64,000 nucleotides of DNA from VBAU01 sp036005185. GTDB lineage: Bacteria; Bacteroidota; Bacteroidia; Chitinophagales; Chitinophagaceae. Positions 33,813-43,896 of this stretch are shown here, one piece after another. The stretch is from the NCBI GenBank assembly GCA_036005185.1, contig DASYQS010000028.1:248001-312000 (forward strand). Direction: 5' to 3'. Below the pieces are notes generated by a model that was not told where the DNA came from, did no database searches, and worked only from the letters and a program-made list of their open reading frames with translations. Numbering within the stretch: the stretch's first letter is position 1; each line of letters starts with the position of its first letter. Both the position numbers and the translations under genes were made by a program.

Positions 33813-36755
33813 ATTAAGCGGAACGATGAGGTCGATTAAAGTCCCGTTTCTGTCAATTATTTGAAAACGACCCTTTAATTCTTGTATGCGATTGCTCATG
33901 TTGAATAATCCATTTCCGAACGAACTCATGCGGCCTTCGTCAATTCCTTTTCCGTTGTCCTTTATTTGAATGCTTAAATGTTCTGTAATTTCAATATTGA
34001 TCAATACGTCCGTTGCCTGTGCATGCTTCACAATATTGTGTAAGGCCTCTTTTACTGTTAAATAAATATTTCTTCGAAACTCACTGCTCACTACTAGTTG
34101 CGGTATATCGTCGGGCTCTTCAAATAGGCAATGAATACCATTCTGAGCCAGGTATTCAACTGCGTAAGAGCGGGTGTAAGAAAGAAGGTCACTAAGCGTA
34201 TCGTTTTTCTCATTCAAGGCCCAAACTATTTCACCCATTTTGTCAATCATTTCATGCGAATAACTTCTGATGCTATCAATTTCCTCTTCAATGGGTAAAT
34301 GTTGTTGTTTTTTCATGCCAATTGTTTCACTAAGGAATTTAATTCGCGACAAACCAGCACCCAGATCATCATGCATATCAGTTGCAATGCGGGTTCGTTC
34401 TTTTTCGATGGCCTGTTTTTTTTCCAAGATCACTCGCTGCAATTCAAGTTTTCGATTAATATAATATCGAAGTCCTAACAGTGCTAAGGCCAATATCAAC
34501 AAGCTGATGGATAACTTAAACCACCAAGTTTGCCACCACGGAGGTAATACGGTAAATGAAAAAGAAGCTATAGCATCAGGATATAAACCATGAAGAAAGA
34601 TAGCCTTTGCTTTCAAACTATATTTGCCCGGGGGCAGGTTTACAAAATTGATTACCGGATTTGTTGAAGGATTGCTCCAATTTTCATTTCCGCTCCCCTC
34701 AAGAAGGTAACTGAATCGCGTTTGTTTTTCATCAATATATGTAGGTGCAGAAAGTTGAAAAATCAAATTATTTTGAAAATAACGTAATTCCTTTCCCGGT
34801 GTTACTGGTATTTGCGGCGCGTTGCTGATAACGATATCAGAAAATGCAAGGCGGGGCTTCCAATCTGTGGGGTGCCGCGCAGGATTGTATGTAATGACGC
34901 CGCCGCTGGATAATATCCAAAATAAACCTTTGCGTGTTTGCTGAATTTTTAAAATGGGTAAATAAAGGTTATTGCTTTTCGTTATATTCTCCACCAGAAA
35001 ATTCTTGTTGTGGACTCTTATTTTATCAAGCCCTGATGGTGAACAAGCCCAGATGTTATTGTCTTTATCACAAAACAGGTAGTTGATAAAATTTTCAGAT
35101 AAGCCGTTTACTGTGGTTAACTGCCGAATAGATACCACATTCAACCCTTCAATATGGATACAATAAACACCTTGGTCTCTCGTGCCCAGCCAGACGTTGC
35201 CGCTCTGGTCTGCAACAATAGAACGTGGGCTGCCCGGCACCGGCGCACGGAAAGATCGCAAAAGCGTAAGCTTTGCACTGTCACCAGTTCCCAAAACTTG
35301 AAAACAAAATAACTGGTTGCCCCTATGCGCTACCCAAATACGGTTTTCTTTATCAATCGTAAGCTGATCAGCCATGTAGTTGATCGGTTCGGTGAATATT
35401 TTGTTGTCCGCGATCACCACCAATTTATTGGAAGCAGTTACAAGATTTCCATTTCTGTCAGGCGAAGCAAAACTATATCCGGTTGCATTTGCCGAATCCT
35501 TGTAGTAAAGGGACAAATGGTAGCGCTTGCTCTCCCAATCTGCGTTCCATTGGAAAATTTTATTTCCGCACAACATCCAGTATCCATTTGCCGAAACGAA
35601 TCTGGCGATGGTTGGTAAAGATTCCTGCGGATTTATATATTCCTCGGTTTTTCCGTTTGGGAGTAACAGGATAACCCGATGATGAGAGATATCATGCATC
35701 CATATTGAATCGCTTAAGGGCGGAATAAAAATATCAGAGATAGAATAACCAGGTTTTAATGCAGAGTAAAAAGCGAGTTGCTGATTAGAAAGCTTACAAA
35801 GCCCGGTCAGTTCGTTCGTAAACCACATATTGTTTTCAAAGTCCTGAAAAATCGAAGACTGAAAATTAGTGGTCAATCCGTTCGCTACACTAAACAAAGT
35901 AGTGCTGCCGTCTTTGGCTATTTTGTATATTCCCATGTAAGTCGATAACCAAATATTGTCTTGCCGGTCTATATACACATAATCGGGATTTATGCCTTTT
36001 GGAAAATGACAGGAATCGGGCAGTGATTTTAATTCAATAGTGTCCTTTTCGCTCCTGAACTTTTGTAGCGTATAAAAACCGGTTTGCGTGGAAATCCAGA
36101 TTTCCCGGCCGTTGGGGCTAAACAGGAAACGAGCGTTGATATTGTTGATATAGGCAAGCATTTTTTTATTCAATAGGTCGTACACTAACAGATTCGAGGC
36201 CGGCTGCTTGTAGTCCGGATTAGAAAGAATGTATAACTTTTGATCAACTTCTACAGCTTGTGTTAGCATGTTAGCTGTTTTTACTCCAGGTAATTCATTG
36301 ATGGGCATTTTGATAAATCGGTTCTTCTCAAAACGAAATAAACCCTCATCTGCAATAGCATAGTAATGGCCATCCTTGCTTTTTATGAACTCATTGACAA
36401 GCGGAGTATAATTGTCGGCTGGAGTAAAATCTTTTAGCTTCCCTTTTACAATATATTGAACCTTGTTAGTATTTGGAAACACCCAAACAGAGTCTTCGCC
36501 CATTTCAACAATATCATTCACCATAGCCACAGCCAGGCCGTTATTGATATTGTAATTAGTAAAACGGGCTCCATCGTAAATGCTTAGTCCGCCAAAGGTC
36601 GATACATATATTTTGCCTTTGCTATCTTGAAATATGAACCGTGCTCTGTTATTGACCAGTCCTTCCCGCGGCGTATAATGTACAAAAGGATACTGTTGGG
36701 CTACCAAGGTGGTATAAGTAAAAACGCATGCAAGTAAAAAAGCAGTTCGTTGCAT
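33807..36755 (-). CDS. sensor histidine kinase with beta-propeller
   Basis: A membrane sensor of 982 residues. After a signal peptide (MQRTAFLLACVFTYTTLVAQ), periplasmic beta-propeller repeats (for example FIFQDSKGKIYVSTFGGLS and DRQDNIWLSTYMGIYK) fill most of 20-640. A Y_Y_Y domain (LPPGKYSLKAKAI) and one helix near 748-765 follow. The HisKA_3 dimerisation domain has the phospho-His near 795 (RIATDMHDDLGAGLSRIK), and the HATPase end has DNGKGID and GNGLFNMSNR. It should phosphorylate the LuxR regulator downstream. The ligand is unknown. Confidence 0.92.
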   Translation of the reverse strand: MQRTAFLLACVFTYTTLVAQQYPFVHYTPREGLVNNRARFIFQDSKGKIYVSTFGGLSIYDGARFTNYNINNGLAVAMVNDIVEMGEDSVWVFPNTNKVQYIVKGKLKDFTPADNYTPLVNEFIKSKDGHYYAIADEGLFRFEKNRFIKMPINELPGVKTANMLTQAVEVDQKLYILSNPDYKQPASNLLVYDLLNKKMLAYINNINARFLFSPNGREIWISTQTGFYTLQKFRSEKDTIELKSLPDSCHFPKGINPDYVYIDRQDNIWLSTYMGIYKIAKDGSTTLFSVANGLTTNFQSSIFQDFENNMWFTNELTGLCKLSNQQLAFYSALKPGYSISDIFIPPLSDSIWMHDISHHRVILLLPNGKTEEYINPQESLPTIARFVSANGYWMLCGNKIFQWNADWESKRYHLSLYYKDSANATGYSFASPDRNGNLVTASNKLVVIADNKIFTEPINYMADQLTIDKENRIWVAHRGNQLFCFQVLGTGDSAKLTLLRSFRAPVPGSPRSIVADQSGNVWLGTRDQGVYCIHIEGLNVVSIRQLTTVNGLSENFINYLFCDKDNNIWACSPSGLDKIRVHNKNFLVENITKSNNLYLPILKIQQTRKGLFWILSSGGVITYNPARHPTDWKPRLAFSDIVISNAPQIPVTPGKELRYFQNNLIFQLSAPTYIDEKQTRFSYLLEGSGNENWSNPSTNPVINFVNLPPGKYSLKAKAIFLHGLYPDAIASFSFTVLPPWWQTWWFKLSISLLILALALLGLRYYINRKLELQRVILEKKQAIEKERTRIATDMHDDLGAGLSRIKFLSETIGMKKQQHLPIEEEIDSIRSYSHEMIDKMGEIVWALNEKNDTLSDLLSYTRSYAVEYLAQNGIHCLFEEPDDIPQLVVSSEFRRNIYLTVKEALHNIVKHAQATDVLINIEITEHLSIQIKDNGKGIDEGRMSSFGNGLFNMSNRIQELKGRFQIIDRNGTLIDLIVPLNS

Positions 36756-37012
36756 ATTTAAATTTAATCAGAAAATCTAAGATGTTTTAAGCAATTGCTT
36801 TTTATATCTGCTGGTAGCCCGAAGGGAAGAAAGCGTCAGCCTTTTGTAGGAAATGATCTAATTCGCTTTTCTCACCTTGCTATCTTGCGACCTCAAGATT
36901 AGTTTTTAGAATCAGTGCATTCATTGGTACTATGCCGGCGGTGCTAATCAATGCACAAAACAAATCAGTAGATCGATCACCATAATTAATTTAAAACCTT
37001 AAACCTTCTAAA

Positions 37013-37678
37013 ATGTTTAAACAACCAATTCATTTCACGAAATTCATTTTACTATCCGTTTTCGTTTCATCGACGTTTGTTGCATGTAAGCGTGAAATAA
37101 ATTCACTCGCCGTAGGTGACAGTAACTCACTTGCTGCTGGCGCTGTAATAAGCGAAAAAAATAACTCACCTGCTGCACAAATTGCAGCAAGTGAAAAATT
37201 AGAAATCCCTGCTGCAATTGCATTGCCCGATAATCTTCCAAATGGAAATACAAGAGTGGCTACTTTTTATGCAGAGGGAGTTCAAAAATACAAGGCGCAA
37301 ATAAAGGCAGGCAGTGATCCTATTGTCTATGAATGGGTATTTGTTGCGCCACAAGCAGACCTTTATGATGCAACAAATGCAAAAGTGGGAACTCACTCCG
37401 CTGGCCCCACTTGGCAACTATCAGTGATGGATTCTATATACGGGCAGCAATATAGTCCTCCTAAGTCTGCACCCAGCCCTGATGCGGGCAGCATAGACTG
37501 GTTGCTATTAAAGCCTAAAACCGGTACTGTTCCCACAGGTATTTTTGCTAACGTCGCCTATATTCAACGCATAGCAACAAAGGGAGGAAAAGCACCAACT
37601 ACACCGCCGACAAGTGCAAACAAAACGGTTGAAGTGAAATACAAAGCGGTTTACCGGTTCACTAAAATAAATCCATAA
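37013..37678 (+). CDS. DUF3455 lipoprotein
   Basis: A 221-residue envelope protein. The signal peptide ends in a lipobox-like TFVAC (about residue 25). An Ala/Ser-rich linker follows, then a DUF3455 domain (about 65-221) with AIALPDNLPNGNTRVATF, YEWVFVAPQADLYD, THSAGPTWQL and IDWLLLKPK. VAYIQRIATKGGKAP is the diagnostic end block. Function is unknown; homologues are secreted. The gene stands alone between divergent neighbours, with a hairpin after it. Confidence 0.83.
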   Translation: MFKQPIHFTKFILLSVFVSSTFVACKREINSLAVGDSNSLAAGAVISEKNNSPAAQIAASEKLEIPAAIALPDNLPNGNTRVATFYAEGVQKYKAQIKAGSDPIVYEWVFVAPQADLYDATNAKVGTHSAGPTWQLSVMDSIYGQQYSPPKSAPSPDAGSIDWLLLKPKTGTVPTGIFANVAYIQRIATKGGKAPTTPPTSANKTVEVKYKAVYRFTKINP

Positions 37679-37745
37679 TTCATTTCAAGTGAAATAAGGC
37701 TAACAAGAAAATCAAAAAAGCTAGATTGCCTCAGTTATCGCAGTG

Positions 37746-37770
37746 AAACCGAAGTGTAATTCTTCGGTTT
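37746..37770 (+). terminator. hairpin after the DUF3455 gene
   Basis: AAACCGAAG (37746-37754) and CTTCGGTTT (37762-37770) form a perfect 9-bp stem with a 7-nt loop, 67 bp past the DUF3455 stop. The T-run is short, so termination is probable but not certain. It lies between the convergent DUF3455 and dxs genes. Confidence 0.6.
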
Positions 37771-37839
37771 ATTGACTCATATTTGTGCATGATTGATTAC
37801 ACAATTGAGGACATTATCAATAGGGCAGAGACTAAATGG

Positions 37840-39777
37840 CTATATCTTAAATTTTATCTTGATCTTATCCTTCATCATTTCCAGTATCGTTTCTCTAATA
37901 GCCTGTGTGTCATAACTACATTCACGATGCAATTCTTTGGGTGAGCCGTGTTCTACAATTTTATCAGGAATTCCAAGAATTCTTATTTCATTTTTAAATT
38001 CATGTTCATTGGCAAACTCAAGCACTGCGCTACCAAAACCACCAACCACTGTTCCATCTTCTACGGTAATGATCTTTGGATATTTACTCAATGCGTCTTG
38101 CAACAATTCTTCATCAAGAGGCTTGGCAAAACGCATATCATAATGAGCTATGTTTAACCCATCATTTTTTAGATCACGAATAGCAGAGGCAGCAAAATTT
38201 CCCGGATGGCCCAACGAAAGAATGGCAATATCCTGCCCTTCTCTAAGTTTTCTTCCCTTGCCAATTTCAATTTCCTTCATCTCGGTTTTCCATTCAGGCA
38301 TCACGCCTTCGCCGCGTGGATAACGGATCACAAAAGGATTTTTTGTGGAATCAAGTTGCGCTGTGTACATCAAATTGCGCAATTCACCTTCATTCATAGG
38401 GGCACTTACAATCATGTTGGGAACGCAGCGCATATAAGCAATATCGTAAGCACCATGATGAGTAGATCCATCTTCACCCACTAATCCTGCTCTGTCCAAA
38501 CAAAATATGACGGGAAGTTTTTGAATAGCTACGTCATGTATCATCTGATCATAAGCTCTTTGCATGAAGGATGAATAAATATTGCAAAATACTTTCATTC
38601 CCTGTGTAGCCATGCCTGCACTGAGTGTTACAGCATGTTGCTCAGCAATGCCTACATCAAATGCACGATGGGGCATTTTCTCCATCATAAATTTTAACGA
38701 TGAACCGCTTGGCATGGCAGGTGTGATTCCCAAGATTTTTTCATTTTTTTCAGCGAGCTCAATAATAGTATGACCAAAAACGTCCTGATACTTTGGAGGT
38801 TGGGGAATATCAAATTTCTTTTTATAGATCTCTCCGGTTATTTTATCAAATAAACCTGGTGAATGCCATTTGGTTTGATCTTTTTCAGCCAAATCATACC
38901 CTTTTCCTTTTACTGTAATAACGTGCAATAGTTTTGGTCCGGGAATTTCTCTAAGATCTTTTAATGTATCAACCAGCTTGGTTACATTGTGCCCATCAAT
39001 AGGACCAAAGTATCGGAGTTTCAACGCTTCAAATAAATTAGCGCTGCTGCTTACCATTCCTTTTAAACCTTCCGTGAGTTTATGTGCCATAGCACGACTG
39101 AAATTTTTGCCCACAGGGAGTTTTCCAAGCAGCTTCCAAACATCGTCTTTTACTTTGTTGTAAGTGGGAGAAGTGGTAATATCGGTCAGGTATTCTTTTA
39201 GGGCTCCTACGTTAGGATCGATACTCATGCAATTATCATTCAAAATAATGAGTATATCAGTGTCAGCCACTCCTGCATGATTTAATGCTTCAAACGCTAA
39301 ACCTGCGGTCATGGCACCATCCCCAATGACGGCGACTACTTTGCGATCTTTTTCCCCCTTATATTTTGCAGCCATTGCCATCCCCAACGCTGCAGAAATA
39401 GAAGTAGAAGAATGACCTACTCCAAATGTATCATATTCGCTTTCGGTTCTTTTTGGGAAACCACTTAACCCTTTATATTTTCTATTAGTAATAAAATTAT
39501 CTCGGCGGCCCGTCAGAATTTTATGGCCGTAGGCTTGATGGCCAACATCCCAAACTAATTGATCGTAAGGGGTATTATAAATGTAATGGAGAGCTGTTGT
39601 CAGCTCAACTACTCCAAGGCTGGCACCGAAATGCCCGCCATAAACGCTAACCACGTCAATGATGTATTGGCGCAATTCATTACAAACCTGGTGCAGCTTT
39701 TCGCGAGGAAGTTTTTTCAAATCTTCGGGCGAATTGATTTGCCTCAATAATTCTCCTGCCGTAATTTCCATGCTCAT
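37840..39777 (-). CDS. dxs: 1-deoxy-D-xylulose-5-phosphate synthase
   Basis: The thiamine-diphosphate enzyme that joins pyruvate and glyceraldehyde 3-phosphate, the first step of the MEP isoprenoid pathway. It has about 645 residues. The N-half contains VWDVGHQAYGHKILTGRR, GHSSTSISAALG and the ThDP motif GDGAMTAGLAFEALNHAG; the C-half has DVGIAEQHAVTLSAGMA and LDRAGLVGEDGSTHHGAYD. ATG codons exist at 39777 and 39771; the upstream TTG is less likely. Products feed quinones and undecaprenyl phosphate. Confidence 0.96.
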   Translation of the reverse strand: MSMEITAGELLRQINSPEDLKKLPREKLHQVCNELRQYIIDVVSVYGGHFGASLGVVELTTALHYIYNTPYDQLVWDVGHQAYGHKILTGRRDNFITNRKYKGLSGFPKRTESEYDTFGVGHSSTSISAALGMAMAAKYKGEKDRKVVAVIGDGAMTAGLAFEALNHAGVADTDILIILNDNCMSIDPNVGALKEYLTDITTSPTYNKVKDDVWKLLGKLPVGKNFSRAMAHKLTEGLKGMVSSSANLFEALKLRYFGPIDGHNVTKLVDTLKDLREIPGPKLLHVITVKGKGYDLAEKDQTKWHSPGLFDKITGEIYKKKFDIPQPPKYQDVFGHTIIELAEKNEKILGITPAMPSGSSLKFMMEKMPHRAFDVGIAEQHAVTLSAGMATQGMKVFCNIYSSFMQRAYDQMIHDVAIQKLPVIFCLDRAGLVGEDGSTHHGAYDIAYMRCVPNMIVSAPMNEGELRNLMYTAQLDSTKNPFVIRYPRGEGVMPEWKTEMKEIEIGKGRKLREGQDIAILSLGHPGNFAASAIRDLKNDGLNIAHYDMRFAKPLDEELLQDALSKYPKIITVEDGTVVGGFGSAVLEFANEHEFKNEIRILGIPDKIVEHGSPKELHRECSYDTQAIRETILEMMKDKIKIKFKI

Positions 39778-39954
39778 AGATTGACCCCATAAAAATAGCA
39801 TTTTTTAGAGCGGTATTTATTAAAGGTTCGCAACAATTAACGCGTGGAAAGAAGTCCTGGTGCGGAAACTAGGTTTTTAAGGATTTTTTTGCTCCATTTG
39901 TAAGACTTATCTTCCACTGGTATATTTACAGGATTCAAACGAACCAGAAAGAAT

Positions 39955-39962
39955 TAGTTTTG
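39955..39962 (+). promoter_or_regulatory. candidate -7 box for the LytS-type gene, leaderless
   Basis: TAGTTTTG matches TAnnTTTG exactly and ends 5 bp before the ATG at 39968, so the transcript would start at the start codon. No clear -33 element was found. Confidence 0.4.
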
Positions 39963-39967
39963 GCGCT

Positions 39968-41011
39968 ATGTCAACGAGAAATAAAAGATATTGGTTGTGC
40001 CAGCTTATTGGTTGGGGAATGGTAGTAGCGAGTATGCTTTTCTTTGCTCGTGCTTTTAATATATCAATTTCCAAAAATGTTCTTTTCGGAAGAATTCTTA
40101 TAGTTTTTGTAGGGGGAATACTTACTACGCACATTTTGAGATTATTTATCAAATGGCGCGGATGGATGCTGCAATCTGTTGAAAAAGTACTTCCGAAATT
40201 AACCCTTGCAACGATCGTTACGTCGTTGGTGTTTAGCCTGTTTATTTTATTTGCTATTTGGCTTTTTAACCTTCCGCACGAAAAGCAAACTTTTGCTGCC
40301 AGGTTAATTGGATCAACCGTCAATAATGGGATATTGATCTTAGCCTGGGTGTTGATTTATTACTTCTATCATTTTATTGAAAAAAGCCGCAAGCAGCAAT
40401 TAGATACACTACAGTTGGAAGCTTTGATCAAGGAATTGGAATTAAAAACGATTAAAGCCCATATTAATCCGCATTTTATTTTCAATTCCCTCAACAGCAT
40501 CAGGGCATTGATCGATGAAAATCCCGTACGTGCAAGAACAGCGATTACAGAACTTAGCAATATTTTAAGAAGCAGCATGCAAGTGGATAAAGCGGAAACA
40601 GTGAGTTTTGAAAAAGAATTAAATATTGTAAAAGATTATCTGGCTTTGGAAAATATGCGCTTTGAGGATCGTTTGAAAGTGGAATATGAAATTGATGAGG
40701 ATACGCTGGATCAGCAGGTGCCACCAATGATGCTACAAACACTTGTGGAAAATGCAATCAAGCATGGCATCAGTAAACACATTAGAGGAGGAGTGATAAA
40801 AATTATTTCTGATTTTAAAAATCATTATCATGAGTTGGCCGTTCAAAATACCGGCAGTTTAAATGGGGGATTGAATGGTGAAGGTTTTGGATTATCAAGT
40901 ACACAAAACCGGCTTGGTTTGTTATATGGTGATAAAGCAAGCTTCGAAATAAAACAAGTAACACCTTCAACTGTAGAAGCCAAAGTGCTTATTCCCGTAC
41001 AAATGAATTAA
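39968..41011 (+). CDS. LytS-type sensor histidine kinase
   Basis: A membrane histidine kinase of the His_kinase family (PF06580 type), 347 residues. Four predicted helices in the first 140 residues (LIGWGMVVASMLFFARAF, FSLFILFAIWLF and others) give a small membrane sensor. A linker helix leads to KTIKAHINPHFIFNSLNSI with the phospho-His, and the C-terminal ATPase has TLVENAIKHGISK and NGEGFGLSSTQNRL. It pairs with the LytTR regulator 10 bp downstream. Confidence 0.93.
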   Translation: MSTRNKRYWLCQLIGWGMVVASMLFFARAFNISISKNVLFGRILIVFVGGILTTHILRLFIKWRGWMLQSVEKVLPKLTLATIVTSLVFSLFILFAIWLFNLPHEKQTFAARLIGSTVNNGILILAWVLIYYFYHFIEKSRKQQLDTLQLEALIKELELKTIKAHINPHFIFNSLNSIRALIDENPVRARTAITELSNILRSSMQVDKAETVSFEKELNIVKDYLALENMRFEDRLKVEYEIDEDTLDQQVPPMMLQTLVENAIKHGISKHIRGGVIKIISDFKNHYHELAVQNTGSLNGGLNGEGFGLSSTQNRLGLLYGDKASFEIKQVTPSTVEAKVLIPVQMN

Positions 41012-41021
41012 ACGAATCTAC

Positions 41022-41750
41022 ATGAGAGCAATTATTATTGATGACGAAAGGCTGGCAAGAGCCGAGCTGCGTAAACTATTACAAGAATTTCCGGAAGTGG
41101 AAGTAGTGGACGAAGCTGCCAATGCGGAAGAAGGTATTGCAAAAATCGAAGCTCAAAACCCCGATCTGATCTTTCTTGATATTCAAATGCCTGGTAAAAC
41201 AGGATTTGATATGCTATCCAGCTTGGAAAAATCTCCGAATGTAATTTTTACCACAGCCTATGATGAATATGCACTGAAAGCATTTGAAGTAAATGCTCTA
41301 GATTATTTGTTAAAACCTGTTGAGCCAAAGAGATTGGCCGATGCGATTCAAAAATTGCATTTTGTTGAGGCTAAGGAACCGCTAAGCACAGGCGAACATA
41401 TGAATCGAAGCCTGCTTACCGAAAACGATCAGGTATTTGTAAAAGATGGTGAACGCTGCTGGTTTGTAAAGTTGAGCGATATACGGTTGTTTGAAAGTGT
41501 GGGCAATTATGCAAAAGTTTTCTTTGGCAGTAATAAGCCTCTCATTTTAAAATCGCTGAATGCACTGGAAGAAAGATTAGATGAAAAAACCTTTTTTCGT
41601 GCTAACCGCAAGCATATTATCAATCTTCGCATGATTGATAAAATTGAACCTTACTTTAACGGCGGGTTGCTTTTGGAATTAAAGGGAGGAGAAAAAATTG
41701 AAGTAAGCAGAAGACAAACAGTGAAGTTTAAGGAAATGATGAGCTTGTAG
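41022..41750 (+). CDS. LytTR-family response regulator
   Basis: A response regulator of 242 residues. Its receiver domain has IIDDERLAR at the N-terminus and the phospho-acceptor in LIFLDIQMPGKTGFD, and the conserved Lys is in DYLLKPVEPKR. The C-terminal LytTR DNA-binding domain includes FESVGNYAKVFF, FFRANRKHIINL and a basic end (SRRQTVKFKEMM). The 10-bp gap to the kinase gene shows one operon. Targets cannot be inferred. Confidence 0.95.
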   Translation: MRAIIIDDERLARAELRKLLQEFPEVEVVDEAANAEEGIAKIEAQNPDLIFLDIQMPGKTGFDMLSSLEKSPNVIFTTAYDEYALKAFEVNALDYLLKPVEPKRLADAIQKLHFVEAKEPLSTGEHMNRSLLTENDQVFVKDGERCWFVKLSDIRLFESVGNYAKVFFGSNKPLILKSLNALEERLDEKTFFRANRKHIINLRMIDKIEPYFNGGLLLELKGGEKIEVSRRQTVKFKEMMSL

Positions 41751-41816
41751 GACAATAGGCAAGATGCAATTGCCAATTGTTTATTCGCAAAAAAACTAAT
41801 AAGCATACAATACAAT

Positions 41817-43103
41817 ATGAAGAAACTTTGTCTAATGGGGTTGTTGGGTTTAACAACCTTTTTTTTATTTGCGCAAACAAAGCTTGATGATGTCATCAAT
41901 GCTAAAGAAGTAGAGCGAATTGAAAAAACTCTTTCGTCAGATGATATGAGAGGAAGAAGGACCTTTACTCCTGATATTGATAGAGCTGCTGATTTTATAG
42001 CCGATGAATTTAAAAAGATAGGATTGCAAACCTGGGACAATAGTAAAAGCTACAAACAAGAATTTGCCGTGGTTCGCCCTAGGTTTATCAGTGCCAGCGC
42101 CAATTTCGATGGACAAGTGATCGATCAAAAAAACATCATTGTGATTACGTGCCAGGCAGATTTGCATATTGATCAGAAGTCGGGATACGAAATAGCATAT
42201 ATAAAAAATGGAGCAAATCTTTCTACAGAGGCACAAAAGCTTTTAAAAGCAAACAAAAATTATTTAGTGCTGGTTGATAACAGTTTTGCCTCTAATTTTT
42301 CAAGGCTGTCGAATTTAAAACGAGCCATTTTTAAAACTGATAAGAATGTGGTGTTTGTGTTGAGCGATACAGCACCCACAAAATTTGAGGTAGAATCCAA
42401 GCATGAAATCACAGCACAGCAATTGTCAAACGTAGTAGGGGTATTGCCTGGAAAAAGCAAAAGGAATGAATATGTAATTTTTTCCGGTCATTATGATCAT
42501 TTAGGAGTGCGCACACCGGTAAATGGAGATTCTATTTATAATGGCGCTAATGACGATGCTTCTGGAACAACTGCCGTAATAATGTTGGCGAAATATTTTA
42601 AAACGCTTGGCGATAATGAAAGAACGATTGTGTTTGCTGCATTTACTGCTGAAGAGATCGGGGGTTATGGCTCTCAATATTTCTCCAAACAATTTGATCC
42701 TGTAAAAGTGGTAGCTATGTTCAATATCGAAATGATAGGAACAGAAAGTAAATGGGGGAAAAATTCGGCATATATCACTGGCTTTGAAAAAACCGATATG
42801 GGCGCTATTCTTCAGAAAAATTTAGAAGGCAGCGGGTTTAATTTTTATCCTGATCCGTACCCCGATCAGCAATTATTTTATCGTTCAGACAATGCTACGC
42901 TAGCGAGACTTGCTGTTCCTGCTCATACCATTTCTACTTCTAAAATGGACAGTGAACCAAATTATCATAAGGTAAGCGACCAGATAGAAACGCTTGATAT
43001 GGGTAACATGACCATGATCATTAAATCCATTGCTTTGAGCTCGAAAACAATTATAGCTGGAAAGGATACTCCATTTCGAGTAAAAGTGGAAGAATTGCGG
43101 TAA
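41817..43103 (+). CDS. M28-family zinc peptidase
   Basis: A secreted metallopeptidase of 428 residues with a signal peptide (MKKLCLMGLLGLTTFFLFAQ). The M28 catalytic core has zinc ligands in VIFSGHYDHLG, GANDDASGT (bridging Asp), FTAEEIGGYGS (Glu pair) and FNIEMIG, with the final His near VPAHTIST. The upstream region holds a protease-associated-like insert (about 90-190). It is probably an exported aminopeptidase for peptide nutrients. It follows the LytTR gene by 66 bp. Confidence 0.9.
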   Translation: MKKLCLMGLLGLTTFFLFAQTKLDDVINAKEVERIEKTLSSDDMRGRRTFTPDIDRAADFIADEFKKIGLQTWDNSKSYKQEFAVVRPRFISASANFDGQVIDQKNIIVITCQADLHIDQKSGYEIAYIKNGANLSTEAQKLLKANKNYLVLVDNSFASNFSRLSNLKRAIFKTDKNVVFVLSDTAPTKFEVESKHEITAQQLSNVVGVLPGKSKRNEYVIFSGHYDHLGVRTPVNGDSIYNGANDDASGTTAVIMLAKYFKTLGDNERTIVFAAFTAEEIGGYGSQYFSKQFDPVKVVAMFNIEMIGTESKWGKNSAYITGFEKTDMGAILQKNLEGSGFNFYPDPYPDQQLFYRSDNATLARLAVPAHTISTSKMDSEPNYHKVSDQIETLDMGNMTMIIKSIALSSKTIIAGKDTPFRVKVEELR

Positions 43104-43140
43104 TCTTCGTATAAAACTTTATAAATGAAAATAATTTTTC

Positions 43141-43896
43141 TCAAGCTTTTACCGGCACAGAATGTACGGCAGCACTCATTTCTTTTATAAGGGAGGAATC
43201 TTTTTCAATAGCATTTCCTACGACAATCACATCGGCTCCGCTTTTGCAGTTGCGATAGGCTTTTTCAGGTTCAATAATTCCGCCGCCAATAATAAGCGGA
43301 ACGGAAATGGTCTCGGACACTTTTTCAATCATTGTTTCCGTGATGGGCCGTTTTGCTCCGCTGCCTGAGTCCATGTAGATCAGTTTCATGCCCAGCATTT
43401 CACCAGCCATAGCTGTACACATGGCAATCTCATTTTTATCATGAGGAATGGGAGAAGCATTGCTGATGTAAGAAACGGTTGTAGGAGCACCACCATCAAT
43501 GACCATATAGCCCGTTGATAAAATTTCGAGTCCACTTTGTTTTACAGAAGGGGCCGAAACCACATGCTGGCCGATCAACAATTCAGGATTACGCCCTGAG
43601 ATGAGAGAGAGATACAATAAGGCATCAGCATGTTTGCTAAGCTGAGTAGGGCTGCCTGGAAATAGAATGACAGGAATTATACAATTGTCTTTGATATGTT
43701 TTACCACATCGTCAAGGTGGTTGCTGATAACAAGGCTACCACCGACTAAAAAGTAATCAACGTTTGCTGCGATTGAAAGATCCATGAGCTCATCTAGCAT
43801 GGAATGATTCACCTTGTCAGGATCAATCAGAACTGCGAATGATTTATGTCCAGTCTTTTTTCTTTCTTCCAGGGATTTGTAAATTTTCATCTTCAT
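43141..43896 (-). CDS. GGGP synthase homologue (PcrB-like)
   Basis: A TIM-barrel prenyltransferase of 251 residues homologous to geranylgeranylglyceryl-phosphate synthase. The family pattern includes FAVLIDPDKV, DYFLVGGSLV, VILFPGSPTQLS, the glycerol-phosphate loop YMDSGSGAKRPI and IIGGGIIEPEKA. In archaea this makes ether-lipid precursors; bacterial group II members in Bacteroidota have prenyl-glycerol-phosphate synthase activity with unclear use. Two ATG starts exist, at 43896 and 43890. It diverges from nrdJ. Confidence 0.88.
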   Translation of the reverse strand: MKMKIYKSLEERKKTGHKSFAVLIDPDKVNHSMLDELMDLSIAANVDYFLVGGSLVISNHLDDVVKHIKDNCIIPVILFPGSPTQLSKHADALLYLSLISGRNPELLIGQHVVSAPSVKQSGLEILSTGYMVIDGGAPTTVSYISNASPIPHDKNEIAMCTAMAGEMLGMKLIYMDSGSGAKRPITETMIEKVSETISVPLIIGGGIIEPEKAYRNCKSGADVIVVGNAIEKDSSLIKEMSAAVHSVPVKA

